This document shows positions 43,621 through 56,410 of a stretch of DNA of 64,000 nucleotides, piece by piece. Origin of the DNA: Cotesia glomerata (lineage: Eukaryota > Arthropoda > Insecta > Hymenoptera > Braconidae). Numbering within the stretch: position 1 is the stretch's first letter; each line of letters starts with the position of its first letter. A program made the translations under genes and the position numbers. The DNA lies in assembly GCF_020080835.1 (NCBI RefSeq), contig NC_058160.1:6885515-6949514 (forward strand), given 5' to 3'. The notes under the pieces were generated by a model. It ran no database searches, was not told the origin of the DNA, and saw only the letters and a program-made list of their open reading frames with translations.

Positions 43621-43698
43621 TTTTTATAATTTTCAAGCTATTATTTAAAGAATACTCTATTAGTTAATAGATGTGTAATGCCGATTGGCGTATATGTA

Positions 43699-45458
43699 CA
43701 CTACTCACAAAAATTAAGGGAATAAAAAAAAACGTAAATTTTTTTTTAGATTTTTGACGGGCTGTATTTCAGCGGAAAATGATCGTATCGCAAAAATAAA
43801 AAATGGATTTTAAAGCTCTGAGACTCTAGTTTTCAGATCTCGAGGTCAAAATTTTTTAGGAATTACGGTTTTAACATGATCCAAAGAAATAGAGCGAAAA
43901 AAAAAATTTCCAAATTTTTGAATTTTTTTTTTTCACTCTATGGGCTCCGAAAAATTTTTTCAGACAAAGCGACCTCATGAAACAGATAGCCTGTTTATTT
44001 AGCTTTAATTGCATTTTTTATTTAGCTTGATACGACCATTCGTTGCGGAGATATCCGAGATTAGACAAAAAAGGACGTTTATGTCTTTAACCATCAATAT
44101 CTCTGCAACCAATAATCGCACAGCAAAGAAAAGGACAGTTTTGCAAATTGGAATCAATTTACAATGAAATCCCACAAAAAAATTTCAGAAAAAAAAATCT
44201 TATCGGTGTACGGTACCGCTTTAAAAAAAGTTAAAAAAAGTGACTTTTTCCCTTATTTTGGTTGATCGACTGTATCTTAACAAATATCAATGGGGAAGCT
44301 AGACATTGCAGGACTTTTTTATATCTCAATGTACCCCTAAGAACCCTGTAAATTTTCAGATTGATCCATTCAGTAGTTTTTTCGCCCCGAGTAATCAAAA
44401 TTTTGAAAAAATTAAAGGAATAAGATTTTATCCATTATCGTGCTGCAATTTTCAGAAAAATGAAAAATTGATTTTTTTTTTTTTTTGCACTTAATTTGCC
44501 TGAGCTCATCAGTAAATTCAAATAAAACAAAAACGTCAAACAAAAAAATTGAAAATTAAGATAAAAAAATTTTTTTTCTCAAAAAAAAAAATTTACCTTA
44601 ATTTTCGAATTTTTTTGTTTGTCGTTTTTTTTTTATTCGAATTTACTGATGAGCTCAGGCAAATTAAGTGCAAAAAAAAAAAAAAATCAATTTTTCATTT
44701 TTCTGAAAATTGCAGCACGATAATGGATAAAATCTTATTCCTTTAATTTTTTCAAAATTTTGATTACTCGGGGCGAAAAAACTACTGAATGGATCAATCT
44801 GAAAATTTACAGGCTTCTTAGGGGTACATTGAGGTGTAAAAAGTCCTGCAATGGCTAGCTTCCCCGTTGATATTTGTTAAGATACAGTCGATCAACCAAA
44901 ATAAGGGAAAAAGTCACTTTTTTTAACTTTTTTTAAAGCGGTACCGTACACCGATAAGATTTTTTTTTCTGAAATTTTTTTATGGGATTTCATTGTAAAT
45001 CGATTCCAGTTTGCAAAACTGTCCTTTTTTTTTGCTGTGCGATTATTGGTTACAGAGATATTGATGGTTAAAGATATAAACGTCCTTTTTCGTCTAATCT
45101 CGGATATCTCCGCAACAAATGGTCGTATCAAGCTAAATAAAAAATGCAATTAAAGCTAAATAAACAGGCTATCTGTTCCATGAGGTCGCTTTGTCTGAAA
45201 AAATTTTTCGGAGCCCATAGAGTGAAAAAAAAAAATTCAAAAATTTGGAAATTTTTTTTTTCGCTCTATTTCTTCGGATCATGTTAATACCGTAATTCCT
45301 AAAAAATTTTGACCTCAAGATCTGAAAACTAGAGTCTCAGAGCTTTAAAATCCATTTTTTATTTTTGCGATACGATCATTTTCCGCTGAAATACAGCCCG
45401 TCAAAAATCTAAAAAAAATTTGCGTTTTTTTTTATTCCCTTAATTTTTGTGAGTAGTG
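43699..45458. mobile_element. Giant palindromic foldback element, about 880-bp arms
   Basis: The left end reads CACTACTCACAAAAATTAAG and the right end is its exact inverted form. TA flanks each side (43697-43698 and 45459-45460). Inverted identity runs through the whole length to a centre near 44580. For example, GACGGGCTGTATTTCAGCGG at 43758 mirrors CCGCTGAAATACAGCCCGTC near 45385. Arms differ only by scattered substitutions and small indels in A/T runs. Ends plus TA target indicate a Tc1/mariner-related foldback. Short open frames inside occur as mirrored pairs and have no protein-family resemblance. Confidence 0.92.
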
Positions 45459-45462
45459 TACA

Positions 45463-46542
45463 TAAATAAGTAAATAACAAGAGAATGAAAATTAAAGTTG
45501 GAATTAAAAATAAAATTGATATTGAAATCAGCAGACATCTGAAAATATTTTTAATTTTTAGAACAAATTAATCTTGAAAAATAAAAAAATTTTTTGAAAT
45601 TCGCACAGATAACTTTTTTTAATTTTTACATGTGGAATTTTATCCAAAAAATATTTAATAATTTGTTATAAAATTTAAAAAAAACTGACAGATGGCTGAT
45701 TTCAACATCATCAATAAAACTAATGAAAATTAATTTAGCAGATATTTGATTATTTTTAAGAGTTTTTGTAACAAATAAATTATGGCAAAAAAAAAATTAC
45801 TAAAAAAAACTGACATCTAGAAATTGTAAAAAATAAAAAGTGCAATTTTTTAAAAATCATTTTTTGGAACAAATTTGTTTGTTAAAAAAACTTAAAAAGT
45901 GGTCAAGTGACTGCTAACTTTAATGTCATATAAAACTGTAATGAGTTATTGTTAAAGTAATAACCAATTTTTAAAAATTGTTATATTTTCTGAAAAAAAT
46001 CTTTCAAATTTTACACAAAAAATGTTGACACCAAATTTTCTAAATTATTCTTTTGTTTATATTTAATTATCATATTAATTACTACATAATTATTTAAAGT
46101 GTAAGTAACATAGCCATTTACATTACCAACAAAGAATTTAACTGCATTTTTTTTCTGTCACCTAAACATACCGTATTTTTACGAGAAATAAACCATATTT
46201 TCTAATATTTTCTGTCATGTCAGTAGTGGTTTAGTGGTTTGTATTCATCATGGCTTCCGCGGGTTGGAAATCAATTGAATTAAATTTAGATATCTTATGT
46301 TTGTTGTACTCAAGCCCATAATATTATAAACTTAATCAGTTCGCACGTATTATTTTGATATTTTAATTATATTGAGTTTTGATCAGTGAAATAAAAGAAC
46401 TTATGTAATTATTATGTTTAATTCAATATTCTTACTTTATTCGTTTATTTTTTGTTTTCTATTTGTCATTTTTATTAAACACATAACAATCATGATAAGT
46501 TATAGTTATAATTAATAATAATATATTTTTATAAATTGCAGA
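45463..46542. other. Repeat debris and 5' region of the CEP97-like gene
   Basis: Segments near 45495-45920 resemble pieces of the 188-bp MITE family (CAGACATCTGAAAA, AGTGCAATTTTTTAAAAATC, GCTAACTTTAAT), suggesting one or more decayed copies. The part from about 46200 to 46540 is likely the promoter and 5' UTR of the + strand gene. A splice acceptor (TTGCAG) stands just before its first coding exon at 46541. Confidence 0.5.
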
Positions 46543-49500
46543 ATGAATTCCTGTGAAGAATCAGAATCATCTGTTTGTGATACTCTAGATCTGAGTGGTC
46601 AAGGACTTAAAAAATTAAGTCGGTGTCCGTCAGACGCAGATATTAATACTTTAATCGTAGACGATAATGAACTTCAAAGACTTGATAATCTTGATACTTA
46701 TCACAGAATCACAAAGGTTTGTACAAATTTAAGCGATTTTTATATTTAAGTAATTCTATTATAATTATAATAATAATGTTTTATCATGTTTTTACTCAAG
46801 GATCGAAATATTTTAGATAATATTTTCCTGCTATTAAATTTTTATTTAATTAGATTATTCATAACTAGTTGTTCTTTTAAAAATACTGATAAATAATTTT
46901 TTTTAGCTCTCTATTGTACGCAATCAGCTTTTACGAATGTATGGAGTATCAAAATTATGTAATTTGGTTACACTAAATTTGGCTAACAATGGAATTTTAA
47001 CAATCGAAGGCATCAAAGATATGCCAAATTTAACAACTCTGTGCTTAGCTGGGAATAATATTAAAGTATGCTTCACATCACTTAGTTTTTGAATTAACAT
47101 TGAAAAATTTAATACTAATTGCCTAAAATATTTTTTTTTCTCAAATTTTTTCAGTCCATTGAGCATCTGCATACTAATACAAAATTACAACACCTGGATT
47201 TATCTGAAAATAGTATCAGTCATATTTCTGATATTTCTTATCTCAGAAATTTAAAAGTATGAATTAATAACTCTCATTTTTAAACCAATTAATTTTACTT
47301 AATTTATTGTAATTAATATATTTATTTCAGGAGTTATTTTTACACAATAATCGCATAATAACGTTACGACAATCTGAAAGATATTTGCCAACATGCTTAG
47401 AAACTCTAACATTAGCTAACAATAATATTACAGATTTAAATGAAATGTCTCATCTCAGTGGATTGACGAACCTTATTAATTTTTCTATTGCTAATAATCC
47501 TTGTGTTAGTTCTACAGGTAATAGTATGTATCCTTTTTTTTTTTTAATTTTTTATGCAACATATCAATTTTAAATAGTTAATCACTGTTACTAGACTTGC
47601 AGAAGATCTCTAGTTTGTAGCCTAGATAAAATATTAAAATTTATTTAATCACAATATTTATAGACACACATACTAGATAATGTTTCTTAACTAAATAGTT
47701 TATAGTGGTTTTGATTATCGTCCATTTGTCATCAATTGGTGTATGAGTCTCAAGTCAATCGATGGATATGCTGTAGATCCGATTGAAAGGTAAGATAATT
47801 ACTAATTAATAATTATAGATTTATGATTTCATTTATTCATTTACTTGCACTATAAATAAAAAAAGCACTAAGACCTTATTAATTTTTTATTAACAGTATT
47901 GATTCAAACATTTTATAATTAAACAGTCGAAAAAAACTAACAATATTTTCATAACATAATTTACGAGAATACTATAAAAAATATAATTACATATTTTTAT
48001 AAATAATTATTTTGTTACATATACAAATCAATACTGTTCACTAAAAATTAATAAATGATATTTATATTTACCAAAGAAATTTATAAACTGACCCATTCAG
48101 TTTAAAAGCTGAATGGCTTTATTCTCAAGGACGAGGCAGACAATTTCGTGTTGGTGAGCATTCATTACTTACTCAATATTTAGCATCTGTTTGTCCATTA
48201 TCGGGTGAGTGTCTTGAGAATGAGACGGACAGAAAGCTTAGATTAATATTGAGTAAAGCGCAGCATCATCAACAACAACTCAATCAGCAAAGTGACACCA
48301 GTACTGTTCATGGTATAATACCATCTCCGGTAGCTAGACGAAGATTAGGACCTAATCGTACTAGCTCACCGAGACGTCCAAGTAAGTTTATTTCTCAAGC
48401 TGTTATTATTATTATTATTATTTTAATCAAAAATGAAAGAAATAAAAATAAAATGCAATTAGTAGTAAAAATAAACAGATATAGGATTGATTACTGAGGC
48501 GATCATTTGGCTCTCGTTCTTTTTTCAATGTCAATTAAGAGCGTGAGTTAAATGAACCAACGTCCAGTAATTATATAATTTTGTTCACTCATAGCACCAA
48601 TTTTTGCATTCCACGAAGATAAATACTTACAATCAGCAAAATTTTTCAAGTCAAAATACTGCGTCTGCCCGTCACGATGCAAAGGTATCTCCGAAATTAA
48701 AGACAATTTTTTTTTTATTATTGTTAAAAAATAATTAAAGTCAACATCATCCCACAATTAAATTCTTATTCTGCTGAAATAATTTTGGAGTTCATATCCT
48801 GTTGCTTCTTTCGGCTTCTAGAGTTAATAAAACGTTTGATTAGACTGATTAAGTATTGATTCATTATTAAATATAATTATTAGATAGTTGTGAAATAGTA
48901 CAATTATTTTTTTATTTAAGTAAACGTACTTAGGCATCAGGTAAATTATCATTTGCAAGCTTCGGCTGACGGTACTAGCGTAATTTGTCCTATGCATATT
49001 AATAAATTATTAAAAAAAAAAAAAAATAATATTTTAAATCCTCAAATAGCTTCTATTTTATTAGGTTCTTCATGTAATTCTATGCGATTGAGATCACCAG
49101 ATCGAATGGTAGCAAGTTGTCATACTGATACTATGATATCATCTTGTCATGGAACTCTAGCTGATAACCATGAATTATTGATGACTCAAAGTCTTGATCC
49201 AAATATGTTGTGCAATACTTTTAATAACAAATCCAAAGAATCCGGATTAAAAGATATCGAAGGTAATATCAATTATACTTTATTAAATTTTTCAGTGATT
49301 AGCTTATACAAATTTTGTTTTATTTTTGTAATAGAAACTTCAAGTCCTTTACAAGCAGCAACGAAACTAGTACCTGTGCCAGAATCATTGATGAGCCCAG
49401 ATTTTCGGCCACCTTCTGGTCTCTCGCGAATTCTTCCAAAAACTCCACCATCTCGACTTAACTCACCAATACAGACAATTGTACCTGTTAAGATTAACAA

Positions 49501-50824
49501 CGAAAATAATTCAAAAGCCATTACAACAAGCAATTTATCAAATATTGTTACTGCTAAAACTAGTGTAGGAGTACTAAAAGCAAATTCTCTTATGAAAAGT
49601 AATTCGGCGTCTAACTGTGTAGCAGGAAAAACAAATATTGCTAAACCTATTACGACAAATACAAATGGTAAATGTCCACAGGCTGTTAAAATAAATAATT
49701 ATGTGCAAAGTAAAATATCAACACCAAAAAGAAGTGCTAGAAATTCACCAAATTTGCCTAGAAATCCACAAAGAATGAAAGCTGCAAATGACAAAGTAAA
49801 AAGTAACGATTTACAAAAGGGTAAATTTACGGGTAATGATAATACAACAATGAGTAGTGATGAAGATAGTGAAGTTTGTCAAGTAAAATTGAATAATATT
49901 CGACACAGAGCTATTCAAAGACGCCAGGAGGATACAAATAAAGCCGAAGATCAAGCTGAAAAGGCAGCTGTATGTATTCAAAGAATGTGGCGAGGTTATC
50001 ATACACGTAATTTAAATAAAAAGGCTACAAATGTTTTAAAAACAATTGAAATGATGAGGACGAATAAGTACATACAAAAATTATCAACTGACATGGAAGC
50101 AACACGTACTGCTCTTGAAAGTGAACATAAACTACAATTACTTCAAATGCAAGCTATAAATGCACTGTGGAAAAAAGTTGTTAGTTTACAACCAGGTGGA
50201 CGTGATGCAAATGAAATTAATAGTGCACAAGCAAACACTGATATTGTTACAAATCTTGCGCAGACTTGTAATTTATTGCACAGTCAGGTACAACAATTAC
50301 AAGATTCAATGACTGAGATAAAACGATGTATGTCAAATATGCAAACAAAAGTTGTGTTAATTGACAATGGTGTTGGAACGCAAACAGAAATATCGGCAGT
50401 ACACACTCCAGCTGGTGAAGAGAATTCATTTCCATATGGCAAACCACTAATTCGACCGCAATCATTGTCTATACAACCGACAATACATGAAAGTGCGGAG
50501 AGTAAATCTTTCGCTACAAATCTTGTTGACAGTGTTCTTAAAAAAGTATCTCAATCAACAGACACAACGGATGATGAAATTAATACTGATATACTTAATT
50601 CAAATTCGAATCCAGAATTATTATCAGCTGATCATCAGGAAATGTTTAAAAGCTGTGAAGAAGTTGTTGAGGATGAATTCAAAGAAATGGATGGTGAGTT
50701 GGAAAAAGTTATTGAGAGTACAGATATTTGTGAAGAGACCATTTGTAAAGAGTTACATAATCTTATTGAAAATGAGAGTGGTCAAGAAAGTACTGCTGGA
50801 AGTGAAAAAGAAAATTCCTACTAA
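46543..50824 (+). CDS. Cep97: CEP97-like centrosomal protein (LRR + IQ)
   Basis: Eight coding exons join in frame: 46543-46716, 46907-47065, 47155-47256, 47331-47523, 47699-47789, 48101-48381, 48921-49262 and 49335-50824. They encode 943 aa. SDS22-type leucine-rich repeats fill about residues 15-195 (LVTLNLANNGILTIEGI, LQHLDLSENSISHI, ELFLHNNRI). An LRR cap follows with FDYRPFVINWCMSLKSIDGY and then LKAEWLYSQGRGRQFR, a segment characteristic of CEP97. An IQ calmodulin-binding motif lies near residue 660 (AAVCIQRMWRGYHTRN), with coiled coil and an acidic tail. CEP97 pairs with CP110 to cap centrioles and restrain ciliogenesis. Intron 7 (72 nt) is in frame and stop-free, so its retention would add 24 residues. 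Intron 6 phase requires the acceptor at 48920. Confidence 0.9.
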
Positions 50825-52534
50825 ATTACTAATAATAAAAACAATTGCTTATTTAATGATTCCGTTATTTACAAATTATAAATTCAAGTCTGAATGTGAT
50901 TATATTTCACATAATAATAGTTTATATCGAGAGTCACTGTACATAAAACATATAGAGTAATAACTCGTTAAATTATCAATATTAATTTTAAATAAGTTGA
51001 TGAAAAAATACATCACGTGACAATTGACAGTGGAATAATAAAATAATATGTCAATTTTTTCGAAGATTAAAAAGAGTGACTTAAATATTCGCCTTTTCAA
51101 GATATTTATCTAGAATAATGCATAATTGATAAACAAATAAATATATGTAATCTAGTCCAAATAGTTTTCTTGCTGTCATTGATATTTATATAATTCTCTT
51201 ATATTGTTTAGACAGTATTTTATTAGAATTAAAAAGTGGTTTAATTTACAATTATTCTTATTATTCTATTGTTTCCGTTGTTAAAAGTATCATTATAATG
51301 CCTCAAACATATAAGAAGCCCAAGTGACTATTTACTAGAACTTTTTTTTACTGTTTAATGTAATCACTATTTTAAAAATTTAGATAATTAACTATCGAGT
51401 AATCATATGACTTTTCTTTTTAATTTTTTTCATCTTCTCAATAAGAGGTCATTAAAATTATTTAATTATTGACAGACCAAATAATTAAATTAATAAAGTT
51501 TTATTTTAAGAAATTTAAAATACGTTTAACGAAACCACTAAGGATTCAAATTATTTATTTATTTATTTATGTAGTGTTAACAATTGAGAATTATAAAAAT
51601 AAATAATTAATAAATCGTATATTTCTGCTCAATTAATGTTCACGCATAATAATATTTATATAATTAATACTTTAAGATTATTTAATGTATTAATTTTATC
51701 ATTAAAAAACTGATTTGATAGTTAAATTGTACTTTTTATTTGCTTTTTTAGTTTTTGACTTGAAAAAATTTAAACGAATTTGTTACAAGTAGATTAAGTA
51801 TTCGGTATTGTTATTATTACCAAAAATAATGTTGACGAATACTTGTAATGACATGATAAATTGAGTACAATTTTTATTAGATTACTATGCACTTAGTGGT
51901 TTTTTTTTTTTTTTTTTTTTTACATATTTGTTATAGAAAATCTTATAGTTGCAATATTGTACTTCCTCATATTTTTTTTTTTTTTACAAAAACTTAGTTA
52001 TTAGTAAATTATTTTTCAAATATAAAATGTATAAAGTTCTAACATTTATTACTGAGTAAAATACATAAAAAATAGCTTATTTATTCATAATAAGACGGAT
52101 AAAATCTTCCACGATTTCTTCATAATTATAATCACCATACATACTTATTAGAATATGCTTAAAACCATAAACTAAAATGAAAACAAATCTTTTCATAAAC
52201 TGAATAAGTTCGTATTTTGAAATAAAGAAATAAAAAGCAATTTTTGTTGTTTTTTCTAATTAAAATAATCTCCATTAACAAGATTAATTTCTAAACAATT
52301 GCTTGTACAGAGCATCAAAGGTTTATTTGATTTTTCAAATAATCTAGCTGAAAAAAGTAACAATTCAACTTCTTAAAAGATATAAAAAGTTTCTCATAGC
52401 GGAAAAAATTATCTTTAAAATCTTCTTAAAAATGATATAGTTTTTTTTTTTGATTTGTTAAATATTTATAAAATATTGATACCGGTATGTTGTCCCTGAA
52501 TTTATTCTTAAGTATAAAATGAAATTTTTTTTTT
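50825..52534. other. Facing 3' UTRs of Cep97 and cyclophilin-40
   Basis: No gene is seen. The stretch is very AT-rich, with T runs near 51901-51922 and 51970-51985 and AATAAA-like signals near 51137 and 51600. The frame at 50900-51100 (-) is unremarkable. Confidence 0.6.
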
Positions 52535-54194
52535 TTATCGAAACATACGTTTAAACGTCTGCTTTTCATGATTTAAATATGATGTGATAGATTTATTGAC
52601 TTTATCAATTTCACGTGAAATTTCAGGATTATCAGGATCAATACATTGTAATTGTTTCAAGTCAGCTAGACCAGTTTCGTAATCATTCAAACCAATATAT
52701 GCCTGACTACGTCGAAAAAGAGCTTTAGTATTCGTTTTATCCTCAGACAATACCTAGACAAATTATCATTAATTAAATAATTAATACAACAATAATCATA
52801 AGTGAAAAATTACAAAAAAAAAACTTACAAAATTACAAAGGTCTAAAGCTTCACGATATTTTAGCAGCTTCAATTTCGTTGCAGATTGATTCAACATTAT
52901 TGATGTACGTATACTGCATAAAATTGATTTTAGTTCTTCTGGAATATTATTCTTAGTAAGCCAATTATAATATCCGAGAGCTTTTTTGTACTTTCTTTCT
53001 GCTGTAGTATAATTTTTTTTACCATAATAATGGTTACCAGATGTTTTGATTTTATTAATTACATCGTGTACGTAATTATACTGTAAAGAAAAGAAAAATA
53101 AACAGTAATTTGTTGTATTTAAAAGTAAAAATATTTCGCAGATTTACTTCAATCCTTACGTCAATATCTGATGCGTTAATTTTTGAAGCGTAATCCCAAT
53201 CTTCTGGAAACGGTGGAAATACGTCGACAGTCCCATCATTTTCTTCAATACCCCAGTTTTCTCCTTTTATTTCACCACAGTCAATAATTTTAGATATCTA
53301 AACATTTAAGCTAGTAAAAAACAAAAATCAAACGTTCAATTTTTTTAAACGATTAGAAACTACCTGTAGTGGTTTGTCTTTGACAATAGGACCTTCACTT
53401 ATTTCTTGTACAATACCCATTCCTCTCAAAACTTTACCAAATACAACATTGGTATTATTTAAATGACCACTAGTTTCAGTCGTTATAATAAACTGTGAAT
53501 TATTTGTGTGTGGTTTTCCTTTGTTGACTGTGCTAAGAAGGCCCTTTTCAGAATGTTGAACTTTAAAATTTTCATCTTCAAAATGTGCTCCGTAAATGCT
53601 TTCACCACCAGTTCCATCAAAGTTTATGATATCACCCCCTTGGATCATAAATTGTGGCACAACTGAAATAAAAAAAAAAAAAAACTATATATCTGTCTAA
53701 GCAACTCTATGAATAATAAGAAAATGTTTACGTACTTTTATGAAAAACGGATCCTTTGTAACATAATTTTTTACCATTAATTCCAATACCTTTTTCTCCA
53801 GTACAGAGTGCGCGAAAATTTTCTGCAGTCCGCGGTGTAATATGCTTAAATAATTCGATAATTATTCTTCCAACTGTAATAAAAAATTAATCACATCATT
53901 AGTAGTTATAATAAATATCGTATAGCATAAATATTGAGATTGCTACTTTTTTCATTATCTATTGCTATGTCAAGAAAAACAATGGGATTCTGTTGAGAAT
54001 CCGTAGTACTTGAATCTGTCAAAATATTTTCCATATTTGTCTGAAAAATTTGATAAAGAGTATATTTTATTAACTATTCACTTTATTGCTTAAAAGTATT
54101 ATTGAGTGCAACTGTGCACGTAGTAGTAGTAATATTTATAAAAATTATTTTTGTTTCTTACTGGTACTTGAAGAATAAAATTTGATTTAACCAT
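52535..54194 (-). CDS. PPID: Cyclophilin-40, peptidyl-prolyl isomerase D
   Basis: Seven minus-strand exons join in frame: 54194-54162, 54040-53947, 53873-53736, 53662-53364, 53297-53160, 53080-52829 and 52753-52535. They encode 390 aa. The cyclophilin domain occupies about residues 24-185 (VGRII-type start IGRIIIELFKHITPRTAENF, RALCTGEKG, FMIQGGDI, NNSQFIITT). The position equal to cyclophilin A Trp121 is His (SGHLNNTNVVFG), typical of the Cyp40 class and of weaker cyclosporin binding. A TPR domain fills the rest, ending NDYETGLADLKQLQCIDPDN and HEKQTFKRMFR. Cyp40 works as an Hsp90 co-chaperone for steroid receptors and Argonaute loading. An internal Met (MENILTDSS, near 54034) is an alternative start that would leave out the first 13 residues. 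Confidence 0.93.
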
Positions 54195-54981
54195 GCGCAA
54201 AGAATTATTTTCATATGACAATTAAAATACTTGGTTATTTACGTAAGTTATTACTAGCTGTGAAAATTAAATATAATCAAGATAAAAGTAATATTAATTA
54301 GAGTTAAGTTATAAAATCTCATTAAACAAACCAAATGATTTCAATAACACTGTCTTATAAATAGTGACAATTATTGTAGATATGCGTAGTACAGGCGTAA
54401 AAGGTTATATAGCCGGCATTTATAATAAGGTATACAACATGTCAATAAATATAAATAGATATATTATATGTATATAATATAAACAACTCTTGACATTTTT
54501 CAGAGCATACAAAACTACTTTATTTGCTGTATTTAGAAACTATACTAATTTATTACTTAGTACAGCAACTTTATAGTATAGAAATTAGTTGAAATTTCTA
54601 CTACAGATTAATTAACAAAGGAATTTTAAAAGCCAAAATTGCCACGTATCAACAGGAAATTTGTTCTTGAAAAAAATAAGTTGGAAAAAAGTTATTAAGG
54701 TAATTAAAAATAATTATTTTTAAATTTCAGTTAGTCAATTTATAATTGTTATTATTTTTTATTTTAGATAAAATAGAAATTCATGGTGTGAGTAGCTGTA
54801 GAAGATAGTATATAAATTTTATGAAAAAAAAATTTATCAATATTTTGGTTCGACAATACAAGGTATTTTTAATTTAATTTTTTTTTTTAATATTTGTAAG
54901 CTGTAAAAAATGAATTTAAATAATAACTAAGAATAATAAAAAAAATATATTAATATTAATGAAAAATTTCAAAAATTCCAG
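54195..54981. promoter_or_regulatory. Divergent intergenic region, PPID / PHOSPHO2
   Basis: About 790 bp lies between two divergent starts. It should contain both promoters and the 5' UTR of the + strand gene. A small palindromic AT stretch lies near 54459-54482. No further gene is seen. Confidence 0.5.
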
Positions 54982-55707
54982 ATGGCAAAACCTATTTTAA
55001 TGAGTTTTGATTTTGATCATACAATCATTGATAAAAACAGTGATATTGTTATTCGTGATTTACTTCCTAAAGAATGCACAGAGACCGTGAAAAAATTGTA
55101 TAAATCTTGCGATAGCTGGACAATTTTCATGAGAAATATTTTCGAATTGTTACATAGCAATAAAATAACTCAAAAAGAAATAAATGATGTCATAAATTGT
55201 ATTCCTTCTGTGCAAGGATTTGAAGAACTTTTAAAAAATTTGCATTCCAATAATTGTGAAGTAATTATTGTTAGTGATTCAAACTCTGTATTTATAGAGA
55301 ACTGGTTAAGTTATAAACAATTGAATTATACTGTTAACGAAATATTCACAAATCCTGCTTGGTTCGATGACAAGGACTTGTTAAATATTGAACCCTACCA
55401 CGAGCAAAATTGGTGTACGCTCAGTGAGAAAAATTTATGCAAGGGATTTATATTAGAGGAATACATTAAAAAACGAAAAGAACATGGAGTAACTTTTGAA
55501 AGAATTGCATATGCTGGAGATGGCAAAAATGATTTATGTCCGATGTTAAGATTATCTGACAAAGATTTTGCATTTCCTAGACAAGACTATCCAATTATAA
55601 AATTATTGAATGAACCAGATACAAAAAATAAAGTCAAAGCCAAAGTTATTCCGTGGAAAACTGGTTCAGATATTTGGAATGTACTTCATCCTAAAATTAA
55701 TCCTTAA
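54982..55707 (+). CDS. PHOSPHO2: PHOSPHO2-like HAD phosphatase
   Basis: An uninterrupted 241-aa frame, exactly the length of the vertebrate family member I recall. HAD motifs are all present: motif I FDFDHTIID (nucleophile and acid Asp) near residue 10, motif II VSDSNS near residue 98, a lysine in the EKNLCKGF region, and motif III/IV AGDGKNDLCP near residue 178. The family dephosphorylates small phospho-compounds such as pyridoxal 5'-phosphate (PHOSPHO2) or phosphoethanolamine and phosphocholine (PHOSPHO1) in the cytosol. Substrate is not decided by the sequence. The ATG is preceded by an intron-like TTTCAAAAATTCCAG, so the start lies at the beginning of an exon. Confidence 0.92.
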   Translation: MAKPILMSFDFDHTIIDKNSDIVIRDLLPKECTETVKKLYKSCDSWTIFMRNIFELLHSNKITQKEINDVINCIPSVQGFEELLKNLHSNNCEVIIVSDSNSVFIENWLSYKQLNYTVNEIFTNPAWFDDKDLLNIEPYHEQNWCTLSEKNLCKGFILEEYIKKRKEHGVTFERIAYAGDGKNDLCPMLRLSDKDFAFPRQDYPIIKLLNEPDTKNKVKAKVIPWKTGSDIWNVLHPKINP

Positions 55708-55763
55708 GCCTGCAATTGTTTTCAAGAATATTAAATATAGTAAATAATTAAAATAAAATCGAT

Positions 55764-55799
<36 letters not shown>

Positions 55800-56154
55800 C
55801 AATTAAAAAGTTTTTGTTGTTTAATCATTTTTTTATTAACCATAAATTTATCAATATTAATTGATTTATAATTTAACGAGTCAAAAAATTTATATTTCAT
55901 TTGATATATAAATTACAAGGGTATTTAGTAAAAAATAATGATTTACAGTTTTTTAATCCGCAAAAAATTATAGCTTTAAAAAATAATAAAATGTTATTGG
56001 TTGAAAAAACAAACAGATCCTTAGCTTAGGTAAATTTCAACCAATCTTGGATTTGAATTAAATTTGATTTCATGTGTACACCCCCTTAATTCTAATTCCC
56101 GCATTTTTATTGCGTCAGAACCTTAATATTCCATTAGTCATATTGTATGTAAGC
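55708..56154. other. PHOSPHO2 3' UTR and spacer before the P element
   Basis: A T run of about 28 bp lies near 55767-55795. No gene is seen. The insertion site of the P element begins at 56155 with the 8-bp duplicated target. Confidence 0.6.
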
Positions 56155-56410
56155 GTATGTATCACGAAGTATAGATACAAGGAGTCCGAACGGTATAGGA
56201 TTTTTCACATTATTTATGTACACAAATAATAGACCCAGATCATAGTTCTCTTTTTTGCCACTGGCTGCGCGAGTATTTCGGAGGTACCGATACTATTATT
56301 ATTATTACACGTAAATACGGGCTGGCTAACCTGGCTCGTCAATGTAAAAAAATAAATTAAATTAAATATAAAATATTAATTTATTTTATTTGAATTATTT
56401 TTATAAAAAA

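Noticed and set aside
44306..45149. Short ORFs inside the giant palindrome as possible toxin-like or viral peptides
   Set aside because: They appear as mirrored pairs because the arms are inverted copies, are interrupted by A/T runs, and match no family I know.
30092..46542. Integrated viral (for example polydnavirus-like) segment in the accessory region
   Set aside because: No viral structural or replication gene and no excision motifs were recognised; DNA transposons explain the content.
51901..51985. T runs as retrocopy poly-A tails
   Set aside because: No adjacent intronless gene copy or target duplication; homopolymer runs are common throughout this AT-rich DNA.
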